Source: Pyrenochaeta sp. MPI-SDFR-AT-0127
Taxonomy: Eukaryota > Ascomycota > Dothideomycetes > Pleosporales > Cucurbitariaceae
Assembly: GCA_020747015.1 (NCBI GenBank)
Contig: JAGTJM010000015.1
Location: forward strand, 558,001 to 622,000
DNA length: 64,000 bases
Reading direction: 5' to 3'
In this document: positions 1 through 11,902 of the stretch, one piece after another
Layout of the letters: the number at the start of each line of letters is the position of its first letter
How positions within the stretch are numbered: the first letter of the stretch is position 1
Program-made: the position numbers and the translations under genes
The notes under the pieces: generated by a model
Database searches by the model: none
Seen by the model: only the letters and a program-made list of their open reading frames with translations
Told to the model about the DNA's origin: nothing

Positions 1-3000
1 GAAGGGGAAGTAGGCGTGCAGTGGCCGTGTCCTGCCCAACTTCCTTTTTTCTCTCTTACAGTGACAAGTAACGTTGATGGAGACCGCTAACTCGATGCCA
101 GCCTGTTGGTCCCTGGCAACCAATTGCTGAGTGCGGAGAGGATTGCGACGCGTGGAAGCAGTCGCAACAGCTGTGGCCGTGCTAATGTGCGCGAGCCATG
201 GTATTGCATGCTCGAGGCCAGGAGCAGAACAAAGAATCTCTTCCTGACCATTCTTCAACGCAACCCGCCCTCCAATCGTCTGAACAGGGCTATGAACTCA
301 TTGCTGTTGATAGGCAGACCTTCTGCTCTCACCGCTGGTTGCGGCTGGAAAGGAACTTGTGGTCCCTCAAAGTTCGACGGCGCAGACTATCGGCGAACCA
401 GTGCGGGAACAATCACAAGTGAAGCCGTTACGTGGACTCTACACTCGACCGACCCTCCGCTAGGCTGCGGTTGCTCTGGGTTGTGTGACTTGGCAGGCCC
501 TGTTCCATGGCCGTGTTTCCGTGTCTTTTCATAGAAATCTCTGCAACCGCGGGTGACCCAGTATTGTCCTTGAGCAATACGGCAGGGAAAAGTGATGGCA
601 TGGAAGATGAAGATGAACAGAGTTTTTTGCTAGGCCGCACAGTGGCGCCGAAGAGACCCTGAAGATCATGAGTCCTGTCCTTGGAACACAAGGTCATCCA
701 CGCTCATGACGTCGCCGGGGTTGTAGGGAGAAAGGGCCGAACATTTCCAGATGGCACACAGTGTGCTCGAAGGGACATGTGCTCATTTACCAGCTGCAGG
801 TGTGCAGACTCCTGGAATTCGCAATCGTTGACCTGCATCAACGGCGCGAGGCAAGCGAAAGCAGATCATCAGGCGACACACGATTGCATCGGCTGGAATG
901 ACAGGCGATCACAATTGAGGGGTTCCAAAAGCAAATCCCCAAACTCTGGGGAGCAAAGCAGGCAGAGGCGTGGTACAGAGGCCAGAATGCAGACCCCGTT
1001 TGTGGCGGCTCTGAGACACACAGGGCGCTGAGCTTCATGCGCTTTGGAGGTCCAGATCGTGGTCCTATCAATAATAAAGCAGATGTTTGTTCGCACAGCA
1101 TGCTGCAGCCAAAGTATGCATGCACCGTTATCTCGACATGACGCAAGCTGAGCAGAGCGATTATTGGAATTCGTTTTTGAGCAGCCATGGATCTAGCATG
1201 TCCTGCGACCATGTTGATGAGCTTCCCACCCTGCAACACGGCAGCGCCCTTTATGGTCGCCCGGTCGGCCTTGTGCTCAAGGAGCAGAGTAGTCAGAGCT
1301 AGCAGTGCAAACAATGGTTGCTTGTTGCAACCCGCCTTCTCCGCATTTCGTCTATGACAAGCTATTTATGGGTGGCAAGGACAAGCTCCTTGCTGTGATG
1401 AAAGGGGAAAGGCTCCTGGAGCAGAAGAGGCGTCGGCTTGCCCCTGCATAGCTAGCAGGTTCCCAAACGGGCGTCGATAGTCGATTGGTCGCCAGCAGCG
1501 GAAGCATATCAAATCCAAGCTTGGCCAAATACCAACCCGGGCTGGTTGGCCCCACCGCGAACGGGTTCGGTGAAACAAGTCGCGTCAATCTTCATGTCTC
1601 GAGGCCGAGGACTCGGGCAAGAAGAGGTGGGCAGACGAGCTCGAGGCAGCGTTGTGTTGACGAGTTGCAGTGCAGCGGGACTGCGGCCTCTATACCCTCT
1701 TGATTAATGGGCACCATGCCCGACGAGGTTTGGGGGTTTGCCGTGTGCAGGGAAGCAACAGAGAGGGGTAGCCGGCTTGCGGCAGGCAAGCCAAGAAGAT
1801 CTGAGAGATGGGCAGAAGATGCATATCGCGTGCAGCCGGCCGGCGTGAGCGAGTGAGAGGGCCGTCTGGACTGGGATCTGGACTGGCTCTCCTCCTCTCG
1901 ACTCTGCACAGCAGCACCGGTGCAGGCAGCATGAGAGCCGCATGCAGCGATGGCAGCGAGCGGACCGTCGACAAGCCTGGCCGGATGCAGGCTTTCTTGA
2001 AAAAAATTGTTGCGAAAGGCCTTGGTTGAAGCTAGACATGCCGCTTCTCCAGCCTAACATGATGTGAGCAGGCATTGGCCAGGCAGCGGAGCAGTGCAAT
2101 AGGGAACGACATCATGGCTGCGTGCACTTTGCTGCTACCTGGCCAAAGGACAGCGAGGGACAAAGGGCAAATTGCAGCCTTGTCATGGGCGAGGATTTGC
2201 TCTCTCTCTCTCAAGAACAGCCGGGTCCGAGATTGCTCTCCTGTGCGTGCTTGAGGACCATGCCCTGGTCCTGTCCTGTCTGGTCGCAACATGTAGCAGC
2301 AGCAGCAGCAGCATGCTCCATTTGCACGGGGACAAAGTGCAGTCCTGCTTGGCCCATTTTGCTCAGGCACCAAATGACGAGGGAGACACACACCCATGGG
2401 GGAGGAGGGCGCTGCGATTATTACCCACCGAGCAGGGGTTGCAGCCACGAACTGCGATAGCCCTGCTTGGGGTCATCGCACCCCTGCTAGCGTGCGGCAT
2501 CCTGGGAAGGAACGACCGACAAAAGCGACGGGTTTGCCCAGGTGCCTCTTCCTCTTACCCACTCCGCCCATACCACACCATCACCACCCTCTCTCGCCGC
2601 TCCCCTCCGCGCGACCCCCTCCGCCTCCTACAAACTCTCTCTCTCTGGAGCCCATCGTCGCACTCACTTGCACTGAGGCGGCGTGCGGCATCTGTCCGCT
2701 CATTTCTCACACACACACCACACCGTCATTCCTTAATCTTGGGTGTACTGGCTTCACTCAATCCCACTTTCCACGACTGCCTAACCTCTGGCGACCCATC
2801 GGCCTCTGTTACCTCTTACACTCGACTGTATGCACTGCTCTCTGCCTTGCATTGCCTGGCCCTCGACCCTGCAATCTGCGTGCTGACTCTGCTTTTGCGC
2901 GGTAGTAGTAATCGCGTCAGCACTCTGTACCTCGAAAGCGCTTGTTTCGTCTTACTCCCGAGCTGTGCGCTCTCGTAACACCGCAACCAACCCACTCATC

Positions 3001-3174
3001 CAACCAGCCAGTGTCCACCCGGATCCGGCACGCTGTCCCTGGATCGCACACAACCCGTCTCACCTCGTAGGCCAAGCACTTCGCTGTGTGTCCGTTGGGC
3101 GGTGCCATCCCTAATTTCGTCAAGCCCGATCGCCGCACTTCGCTGCGACCACAAGGGCAGCTAATAAATTCACA
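1..3174. other. Gene-free left flank; probable long promoter and leader
   Basis: No reading frame here resembles a known protein, and the short overlapping ORFs on both strands look like chance. Two pieces of structure are visible. There is a six-copy AGC triplet run at 2295-2312. A strongly pyrimidine-rich stretch (CT and CCT runs) covers about 2540-2720 and thins out towards the start codon at 3175. CT-rich tracts of this kind commonly lie around transcription starts of filamentous-fungal genes, so the last 600 bases are probably promoter and 5' leader of the next gene. I see nothing else in the first 2 kb. Confidence 0.5.
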
Positions 3175-5850
3175 ATGGCTCAGATCGCGCTGCCACGACA
3201 CCAGGCTACACAGTCCCAGTCTGGTGTTGGCTCACCGCTCTACCAGCGCCGACAGCAATCTAATGCTGGCCAAGTTGAGCTCATTCCCAATCCTGAATTC
3301 TCCTTTCCCATGCGAGGGCCAGAACTAGCCTCCTCGAATTCTGCGCCGTCGAATCCACGTCCAATGTCGCTCCAGCCATATCCAGCCGGCCGTCGAGGGT
3401 CCATGCCGCACCAAAGACAAAAGTCTGTTAGCGCACTGCCCGAATTCTCGTTCAATCCTGCAGGCACTGCGATTCCAAGTACAGGAACGTCTCCACCACA
3501 TTCACCGTCGACACTATCGGCAACACCTGCCAAACCGATTCACGGGCACAGGCGAGGTGGAAGCGAGTTCATAGGCGGCGATGTTCGACCAGGCGGCCCT
3601 GCCCTAATGAGCAGCAGTCCTACCAAGGGCGAGGGCATCTTGCCTCCTCCGAACACTACACTGCGTCCTGGCCCTCCAGCAGGTCGCCGTGGTCATGCCC
3701 ACCGCCGTTCGGGTGCAATATCGTCTCACGACTTGTCTTCGATTATGAACCCGCCCACCCCAGCACGATCAGGCAGTGCACCCAGCACACCTTCCGAAGG
3801 CAACCACTTTACTTTCGGCCACTCCTTCAATAGATCCATTTCGCAGCCATCATTACGAGATTCCAGTGCAGAAGATGCCTCAGCTGCGCGGCCACCGTCG
3901 AGAGCTCGTGTCGGATTTTCTGATAGAATCGAGTATATCCGCCCTCTCTCGACAATTTCGTCTGAAACGGAAACTTCGCTATCCACATTCCGCGGCCATT
4001 CGGCGACCAACAGTCTCTCATCCATAGTGGGCGGTAGCAGCCCCCAGACTGCACGGGCCGGCCGATCCTCCCTCACCACAGTCGAAGATGAAAGACGACC
4101 AAGTACTGCTGGAGCTGTTTTGGATAGCTTTATGAGCAGCTCGCTCCGTGGCGAACCTTCCGACCGAAAACGACCCATGTCTGCGGTTTCTCCAATTTCA
4201 CCTACGGTCCCAGCTTCTCGCGTTCCAGCAAAGCGACGAGGCTTCTTCCGCTTGGAATCTCGCCGCAGCGATAACTCAGTTCCCACACTTCCCACTAGTG
4301 CGTCTGATCCCGCTCTCTCGAAATCGCTTGAATCACCTCTTGTATCACCAACCCCCGATGAAGAGGAATCAGTAGAAGACAATGACAAGTCAAAATCAAC
4401 CCGGAAAGCCCATCGCAAGCCACGTAAGGTCAAGTCTTGGGCGAATTCAATCATCCCAAGAAAGGGGAAGCACTTGAAAAAGTTGAAGGCAAGACCAACC
4501 TCACCACCTCCAGACTCAGCTGTTGATGCCGAAGATACGGATGCATCGGAAGACCTGGATTTTGAGCCAAACTTTGATGAAGACACCACTGTTACCATCG
4601 TTTCCCCGACCGACAGCTCGGCTTCTGAGCCAAAGGTTGACACCAGCTATGCCTCGTGGCAACCCCGGCCATTGAAGCGTGTCGACTCTGATGTGATGAG
4701 TCCAATCATTGACCTGGACGCGGCACTAGGACCATTCAATACACCAAATGGCTCTAGCCCGCGAAATCAACAGCGAGGTTTCTCGGCGCACAGACGAGCT
4801 ATGCACAGCGCCAATGGTCTTGCTCCTACTCACCGGAGGACAGAAAGCGCGCCTGAGCTGGTGCCCTTTGAGCTCAGATCATCTGCAGTCACGACGGCGT
4901 CTCCAATGGCGGACGTGTTTGAGGAAGAAGAGCCAGAGGAGGAGGCGACCGTGTCAAGGAGAGAGTCAGATCCTACATCCATCGCCGAGGAGCCTGAGGA
5001 GCCTAAAATCTCCATAGTCGAAGCAGATGGAAAGCAGGAAGGGCCCGTCATCAACTGGAATTTTGACGATGGCCTTGGTATCACGCGTTCAGAAAGACAA
5101 AATGAGACAAGAGAATCGGAGCCCTTGTCTCCCCGAGCCGTGCCACAGGACGTAAAGAGCGAAGCTGATTCTCAGCAACTGCAGGATGCCAACCTTGTCG
5201 AGGTTGTTGAGGATTACGAGGAACCTCGAACTTCATCGCTAACCCATTCTTCCGACTCGACTGTGACCCCACAGCCGCCGGCAGATGAAAAGAAGGAGCC
5301 ACAGCCTCTGATGAACCTATCGCTTCCGCTCACTCAGCAGAATCTCATGACACCGGACACTGTTACATCGTCTTTTTCCTCGCCGGATTACCGTTCGAGC
5401 CAGATCTCATTCGACACTCCACGCGTAGGAACGGCAGCTTCATCGATGAGCGACTACCCTGTTATGCCATCTCCCCGCTTCGGCGAACCTGGACCGGAGC
5501 TTCGCATTTCAGTAGACGATGTTCCTTCATTGACCTCTTCTAGGTCAACCATGACCAGCGCTATGCAAAACGCTTATCCGCTTGCCAGCCCTCGTAGGCC
5601 AGGTGACCGGACGGCCTCTCTGTGTTCGGACCCGAGCGAACTCGAGTCCCGGCGCCGCAAGCGTTCTAGCATCGCTAGCTTGTCACGGCTGATTAACAGC
5701 TCCTCGTATGGTGAGAGGAGCAAGTTGTCTATTGAGCAGCGTCCGCAGTCGGAGCATCTGGAACCTGCTAGAGAAAAGAAGAAGAACAACCGGCTTAGCA
5801 AGCTCAAGTTCTGGAAGTCTTCAAAAGACTCTTCCTCCTCACGGACTTAA
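3175..5850 (+). CDS. Large disordered Ser/Pro-rich protein ('cell wall proline rich protein' annotation family)
   Basis: A single-exon 891-residue protein with no recognisable folded domain, signal peptide or membrane segment. It is dominated by Ser, Pro, Arg and charged residues. Related proteins in Aspergillus and Dothideomycetes are often labelled 'cell wall proline rich protein', but a missing signal peptide argues for a cytosolic or cortical location. Visible motifs are four RxxSxP sites (Ser76, 201, 223 and 558) of the kind bound by 14-3-3 proteins when phosphorylated, and several H-x-R-x-x-S sites. There is a conserved-looking block RRGHAHRRSGAIS near 171-183, a basic patch near 408-440, acidic runs near 395-404 and 580-600, and a polybasic Lys/Trp tail. 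The start ATG has a good context (CACAATGG). Its function is unknown. The coding call is safe because of its length and codon-like composition. Confidence 0.9.
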   Translation: MAQIALPRHQATQSQSGVGSPLYQRRQQSNAGQVELIPNPEFSFPMRGPELASSNSAPSNPRPMSLQPYPAGRRGSMPHQRQKSVSALPEFSFNPAGTAIPSTGTSPPHSPSTLSATPAKPIHGHRRGGSEFIGGDVRPGGPALMSSSPTKGEGILPPPNTTLRPGPPAGRRGHAHRRSGAISSHDLSSIMNPPTPARSGSAPSTPSEGNHFTFGHSFNRSISQPSLRDSSAEDASAARPPSRARVGFSDRIEYIRPLSTISSETETSLSTFRGHSATNSLSSIVGGSSPQTARAGRSSLTTVEDERRPSTAGAVLDSFMSSSLRGEPSDRKRPMSAVSPISPTVPASRVPAKRRGFFRLESRRSDNSVPTLPTSASDPALSKSLESPLVSPTPDEEESVEDNDKSKSTRKAHRKPRKVKSWANSIIPRKGKHLKKLKARPTSPPPDSAVDAEDTDASEDLDFEPNFDEDTTVTIVSPTDSSASEPKVDTSYASWQPRPLKRVDSDVMSPIIDLDAALGPFNTPNGSSPRNQQRGFSAHRRAMHSANGLAPTHRRTESAPELVPFELRSSAVTTASPMADVFEEEEPEEEATVSRRESDPTSIAEEPEEPKISIVEADGKQEGPVINWNFDDGLGITRSERQNETRESEPLSPRAVPQDVKSEADSQQLQDANLVEVVEDYEEPRTSSLTHSSDSTVTPQPPADEKKEPQPLMNLSLPLTQQNLMTPDTVTSSFSSPDYRSSQISFDTPRVGTAASSMSDYPVMPSPRFGEPGPELRISVDDVPSLTSSRSTMTSAMQNAYPLASPRRPGDRTASLCSDPSELESRRRKRSSIASLSRLINSSSYGERSKLSIEQRPQSEHLEPAREKKKNNRLSKLKFWKSSKDSSSSRT

Positions 5851-8173
5851 CTGAATACTTTGCCCTTTGGCATTGACACGTCTCGCACACATTACGCCTC
5901 CCTAATTCGACGCCTCGTAGCCTACTCTCGAGTGACTACATGTTCATGCCACGACATTATGGCTTCCGTACACACCACCTTATCTCTCGCATGACTTGGA
6001 GTTAATCAGCGAATGAATGTTTAATGGCGCATTACACCTGCGATGCATACGCGAACCGGATCTTTCTTACTTTCATTGACTCAGCATTTTCCTTACATGT
6101 TCTGTGGGCACTAGGAGGATGGGTATCTAGGGGTCCTGATTTACTTTGCATCTTGCAGGGAGCAGGGACATTATTGGGGATACTTTGACTGGACCACACA
6201 TACACCGCACTCGCTGCCTCTCATTTCATTATAACATTTATTGACGGCATAGTGCTTGTTTATCTCCACTGCGGAATACAAGACGTGTCTAGCAAGCACT
6301 GTACGACAAAACTTTTCTTCTTTACGTTCTTTGGGTGGCGCCGAGTTGCATCTGAGCACCCGCACACTGCATGATTTGCTTTGGAGGAAAGCTGTATGTT
6401 TGAAATGGGCAATCTCGTGCGTATCTGACCATGAGCTTGCAAACTAGATAGTCGATTGGGCCGTAGAGGCACTACAGTCTTGGACAATCAAACTCTTCAT
6501 TATAAGCAAATTTCGCACAATGTTTCGGTATGGCCTCCGTCCATTCAAGAGTGAACAGACTGTCAAGAACCAGGCACAGGCGGTTGCCCTGTGCACAACA
6601 TCGCAAATCTCGCTTCTGCAATGGGTACATGAGACTAAAAAAGTGTTCACGCGCCTTCGCTTCTCCGATATTGTAGATGAAAGATCACCATCGGTCCGCA
6701 GATATAGTCATATAGCCAGTAGAACAATTTCCCATGCCGCAACACTCCCCACTATCGCAATGCCTGTCGAGCGATAGTCGCCTTACCTGGTGGATGGTCG
6801 GAGCCTCACGCTTCAGGCGACGATAACCCTGAAACTGAGCGGGAAAATTGCAGTGCTGTAGTTCATAACAAATAATGCACCTGTGAACGTGTCACGATAA
6901 CGGCTTTTGCGGCCTGTGCCCCCCTGATGTGCCCTGTGCCTCCCCTGTTGCCTTTTTAGCATCTGTCCGTCCCGTCTGGCGGTTCGGTTAGTGAAGTCTT
7001 AAGCGGTTGATTTGACATGCCCTCTAATTTTGCTCTCGGTGTATGCTCTTACTCTCATGTTAACCCCCTGAATCGTCGTGATGCATGGAACGCTCCGACC
7101 GCCCCCCGTCTTTCGTCCCGCCGGGTGACGACTCGTGACAGCTGCAGCTATAGGTGTCTCGGCTGCGCTTGCTTGCAATGCCTTTTTTTCCTCGTCGGTC
7201 CCGGCTTGGTGCGGGAATGGGGGCTCGAGTCACGATGGCGGGTTTCAGATCGGGCGGGAGGGCAAGGCTAGGGTGCGTTGGGGAAGGAGGGTGGGTATTG
7301 TGGAGATGGGGAGATGGGGGGAGTACGAGTCGTGAGACGAACACGAGGCTGCGTAATGTGTGGCTGTGTAAAGGATGAAAGGTGGTGCATTTGTGGGTTG
7401 CTAGGGGAGATGGTGATGTGTGCACAACTGTCATGTTTTGTTCCTTTGTGGTTGTGCAAGATGAGGAGATCGCTATCTCAAGTACGCGTACTGAGATGCT
7501 CGTAATGTTCGACTCCAACACGCACGTAAACGTCTTTGTTGTGCAAATACGCATGGCGACTGAATACGGCAGACGCTTCTTCCAAGACTGCATCTGCTCA
7601 AGCCTTGTTTGTTATGCGCTGCACAATGATTTCATGAAGCAAAGCACCTTCTACTGCTGAAAATGTTGAATGTCAATAGCATTTGCCTCCGGAAGAATGT
7701 CTGTTTGCTGAAAGAAATGATGTCAAGGCAGACATTTCGGTTATACTTTGAAATCAATGGTATACACAGTCCAATCTAGTTACCTGCATCCAAATGATAT
7801 CGAGCTTATGATGTCGGAGATACTTCAGTCTTGCGCGAGGCTTTCAGCTATCGACTTGGAGGGCTTTCGTTGGGCGACTCATATTATCAATCGGTTGAAT
7901 GAGACTGGAAAAGGCAATAGAAAGGCAAACCTTCTATGTCGCTAGTTCTAAAAACCTAAACTTACATTCAAGAACGTGTCGATAAGGATTATACGTCATT
8001 GCAGTCTTAAGGGCTCTGAGACAGATCGAGGAGAATGCGCTAGTGGCCACTAGCGTGCTTTTGCGGAGCATCTGGCATCACCGAATCTCAAGCTCTCCAG
8101 CTCCCAAGCCCAACAACTCGAAGAGCCTCGCACGTTTCTCACCCACATACCGCTCACTACACCTCCTGAAGAT
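5851..8173. other. Intergenic, no supported gene
   Basis: This holds the 3' end of the disordered-protein gene and the promoter of the coiled-coil gene. Short ORFs overlap on both strands, none with recognisable sequence. A G-rich purine stretch on the plus strand at about 7190-7330 (GGGAGATGGGGG type) is the only compositional feature I see. Confidence 0.5.
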
Positions 8174-10146
8174 ATGGCAGACGAAGATAAAGAAAAGGCA
8201 GAAAAGGTCGCCGCGGCGAAGAAGCGGGTAGGGAGCCCTGCGTCCCACCAACCCATGTGGAGGAACTCATAATGGCTCCAATACAATCGGACATGGGATT
8301 TTAGTCCCCGTATTGAAGATAGAGTTCTAATTCACTGGAAATTGTTCGAGTGCTAATGAAACCGTATTAGGTCGAACAATTGAAAAAGCAGAGAGCGAAG
8401 AAAGCAGGCGGGGCCAAGAAGAAGGAGGACAAGGCAGACGCCCCCGTAGAGCCCGAAACCCCTACCACACCCGCAAAGGCTGAGGAGGAGCCCGAATCTG
8501 TTGCGCCTGAACCTGTTGAGGCTACAAGCGCATCGCCAGGACCTGTGGAGGACGATGACGAACCCTCAGACCTTCCCGTGCCAAAGCAATCACACGGCCG
8601 CAAGCCCTCCATAGCAGTCGAGTCGCGACAAAGATCCGAATCTTTCTACCGCTCAGGCACTGCGGGCACAGCGATATCGCCTGGTCCTTTGTCGCCTGGA
8701 GGTGGGGTCACAAGCGAAGTGTACAGGGAGCAAGCGCAACGGATTGAGGAGCTGGAGAAAGAGAACAAGAGACTAGCGGGAGAGGTTGAGGAGTATCAGG
8801 GTCGGTGGACAAAAGGAGAGGAAGAGCTCGAAGTGCTCAGGGAGGGGAAGGGAGATGTGGCGCTTGCGGTCGAGAAGGGCAAGGAGGCTGATAAGCTGGT
8901 ATGTTCATGAGGAACAAGTCACAAACTTTCGTGCAAGAAATTCTGACGCGTGATACAGAAATCAGAGGTCGAGTCGCTCAGACGACAATTGTCACAAGCC
9001 CAATCGCAGAGCACAAAGTCCACACGCCGAACCTCGACCGCCTCGCCCAGCCAGAGCGCGTCTATTGACGACCTCAATGCGCAAGTGGCTTCAAAGTCTG
9101 CAACAATCGAGTCTCTGGAGCTCGAAATATCGAATGTCAACAGACAACTATCAGAGCAGACAAGCAAGAACAACGAGCTCCAGTCGAAGGTATCCAGCCT
9201 TGAAAATGCCGTGCAAAAGGCAGAGCAAGAAGCGAGCTCGACCAGAACAGAGCTCTCAGATCTCAAGACCAACTTGGAGAAGGCGGGCGAGCAAGCAGAA
9301 AAGGAGGGCTCCGACCGCGATTCGGCGCAGACGCGTGTTGCCCAGCTCGAGGCTGAACTTGGTGCTGCGAACCGCAAGGCTTCGGACTCGGTTTCTCGCG
9401 CGGAGCTGCTAGAGAAGAAGATTGAGACGCTTACACAGCTCCATCGCGACAATGATGCCCGGAACCAGACTCGCCTGCAAGAACACAAGAAGGTCGAGCG
9501 CGAAGCAACAGAGCTGCGAACTCGCATCACTGGTCTTAGCAACGAGAACGCGCGACTACGAGAAGCCGAGCAACGGCGCCGCAAGGCAGATCTAGGCTCC
9601 ATTGAAGACTCTAGCGTCCAGGAGCTCCTTGATGAAGAAAGAGATAGACTGCTTGCCAAAGTCCGAGAGCTGGAGGAAGAGAACTTTGAGCTCCGACGAG
9701 GCGTGTGGCGCGACCGCCGTCGCGACATGCAGCCCAACATCGACGATGGCAATGATGGCTCACAAGGGTACTCCAACACCCGCCACAACTCCTCTGGGTT
9801 CGATGAAGTGGACCTCTCCGGTCACGCACCGCTCCGCCAGCCCCTCGCAAATCGTACACACTCGTCCTTCCAAGACGTCATCAACAGCGGCATCTCCGCC
9901 TTCACGGGCCAAACCTCGCACCGTCGCTCTGATGCCGCATCGAAACCCAAGCCCAGACAGGAAAGTCTGGGTAGTTTGGACGAGTTTGAGATTGACGAAG
10001 ACGCGTTCAGACTGGCGCAGGAGCAGGAGGCCAAGAACAGGATCGAGAGGGTCAAGGAAGTCAAGAGGGGCTTGGTCAACTTCAAGGGATGGAGGGCCGA
10101 CTTTGTGGATACTAGGGTCGGCATGGGCGGTGTGTTTGAGATATGA
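8174..10146 (+). CDS. Golgin-like coiled-coil protein (M protein repeat family), 3 exons
   Basis: Assembled from exons 8174-8227, 8371-8898 and 8959-10146, giving 589 residues. Both introns are GT-AG (donors GTAGGG and GTATGT), the first with a CTAAT branch site. The short first exon encodes a start, MADEDKEKAEKVAAAKKRV, that runs smoothly into VEQLKKQRAKKAGG. This matches the fungal family annotated as 'M protein repeat protein' and is golgin-like. Residues up to about 110 are Lys/Ala and Pro/Glu rich. From about 150 to 410 the protein is an almost uninterrupted heptad-rich coiled coil, followed by a low-complexity region and a conserved-looking basic/aromatic C-terminus (NFKGWRADFVDTR). The family is presumed to be a Golgi or vesicle tether. 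I see no GRIP or GRAB domain, so the location is inference. The antisense frame over exon 3 is a shadow. Confidence 0.88.
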
Positions 10147-10809
10147 AGGAGACTCCGCATTGGAAGTACTTGTATCTCATCCATGAGGATGTATGTGGAA
10201 GGACACGTTTAGCCAATGGTGACGAAGGATCTGCATGATATAGATAGTCGACTTGAATTGTTACACACTGTAGGGATACAAGCCATTGGTACAATTGAGC
10301 CAGCCATGTTGCGTCTGATGATGAATGAATACTATGAAGACATACAATTCGTGTTGTAGCATATGTAATCCCTTCAACCCTCATTTTAGCTTATTTCATC
10401 TCATCTCATCTCGTCTCATACTAGATTCATTGCGCATCGCTCATTGCTCTTTATTACTACTTCTGCTCCACCAACACCTGAATCTCAGAAATAAACACAG
10501 GCGAGAAAGAAGACGAACAGACAAAAAAAAGGAAAAGAGGGGTATCTCGAGCGAAGACGTAAAACAGGCGTTGAAACGCGTCGCTCCCACCGACCGTAAC
10601 GCCTTGTCATGGCCGTCATGCTCAAGAGCCAATAAGGAGATGTCTGGAAAATCCGAAAAGAGAAAAATCATTGACCGGTAAACGCCTCCCCATGCCCTTT
10701 GGAGAAAAAAACTTGGAAAACAATGTCCACATTGCCATAGGTGGGCGTCGTATCGTGGTATGAGCTGTCAAGTTGAATGACAGCAACCTTGGCTGTAAGG
10801 GTGAACTGC
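10147..10809. other. Intergenic between convergent genes
   Basis: This is the 3' flank shared by the coiled-coil gene (+) and MAF1 (-), so it should hold both polyadenylation sites. A short CTCAT-type microsatellite lies at about 10396-10419. No gene is seen. Confidence 0.5.
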
Positions 10810-11902
10810 TCATAACTCCATACGATCCATAAGCCCCTCGCTCATGGTCCGCACACCACTCTTACTTCTGTCTCTGCTTACTAGAATCTCCACGTCGCTA
10901 TCGCCATCGCTTTCGTAGTAATCAGCATCAGTACTCATTTCCCTTGCTGGCAGGTATCTTTCCTGCTCAGCGTCAACAATATCGCCTGGGTGGTCGATGA
11001 CCATGTTGTCCAGCTCATCACTCTCCCCCCAGACCTCCAAGCCTTTACGTGCTTTGTCACCAAGCCAGTACTCTGCACGTTTCCGACTACCAGCATTGGC
11101 TGAGCTCTCAAATTTGGAGGCCTTGAATTTAGACATGAGACTCATTGCAACGCTCGGGCTGTTGGAGAGCGCAGATACGCCGCGAAGGTAAAAGTAGGCG
11201 ACCCTTTTGCGGTCTTTGTTGTAAAGGAAGAAGTGGTGGCTCCATATCGCGCCGTCATCGGCAAACGGATCGTCCGATGGCTCCCAAGCATAGTATTCAC
11301 AGGTCGACATATCCATCTCACTATCTAGCAAATGCCAACTCCGTGGACTCCATATCGGCGAACCGAGCGGTGTCACCGCGCCTGCGGGAAGACCGGCCGA
11401 ATAGACTTGCGGGCGGAGGTAGTACATCGTGGTATCGATCTTGTGCATGAAACTCTTCTGTGATTCGCGGCGAAATTCGTCGGGGTTGAGTGTGTTTGCG
11501 AAGTCATAGTCAATGTGTGTCGCATTGAGCGTTGCGATGAGATAAGCAAACGTATGTCGATTGGCGGCTTCATTGAAGGTGCCAAAGGGCGTGTCTCTCG
11601 CAATGTTGAGCTGGTCTGCGAATTGTGCTGCGGATTGCTCGGAAAGACCTGCGACAGCTGCCAGTAGGTCTTTGTATCGCTCCTCAAGTGTCTTCTCGAT
11701 GCGCTTGTAGAGTTTCTTATCGCTTCCGGCTGCCTTTACGGTCCATAGATCGCATCCGCCGATGATTGCGGTGTCTTGCGTGTCGAAGTTGAGGGCGAGG
11801 TTGACCTCGTGGAGGGCACAAAGGTCGAGGTACTGCGGTCCCACCGGATTAGTTACATCATCACCTTGAGCCTTGTTGCAGCATCTAGGAACGCACCTTC
11901 AT
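10810..11902 (-). CDS. MAF1: MAF1, negative regulator of RNA polymerase III
   Basis: MAF1 represses RNA polymerase III transcription of tRNA and 5S genes when nutrients are short. In other fungi it moves between cytoplasm and nucleus under TORC1, PKA and CK2 phosphorylation. The gene has two exons. Exon 1 (11902-11897) is only ATGAAG. A 64-nt intron (donor GTGCGT, CTAAT branch site, CAG acceptor) leads to exon 2 (11832-10810), giving 342 residues that begin MKYLDLCALHEVNLALNFDT, the classic MAF1 box A start. Further diagnostic stretches are GGCDLWTVKAAGSDKKLYK, TIDYDF-like HIDYDFANTLNPDEF, and EYYAWEPSDDPF followed by GAIWSHHFFLYNKDRKRV. The C-terminus is acidic, as in homologues. The upstream extension of exon 2 into GTG is not the start. 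The gene lies tail-to-tail with the coiled-coil gene. Confidence 0.95.

Noticed and set aside
2172..2978. 268-codon plus-strand frame upstream of the disordered protein gene
   Set aside because: It runs through the CT-rich promoter tract, has no recognisable sequence, and overlaps equally long frames in other registers.
3726..4643. 305-codon minus-strand frame opposite the disordered protein gene
   Set aside because: It lies entirely antisense inside the sense gene. Its Ser/Asp-rich composition follows from the reverse complement of the sense codons, and it shows no domain.
8919..9788. 289-codon minus-strand frame over the coiled-coil gene
   Set aside because: Antisense shadow of GAG/AAG-rich coiled-coil codons, giving Ser/Leu/Arg repeats. 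The sense strand has matching introns and family features.
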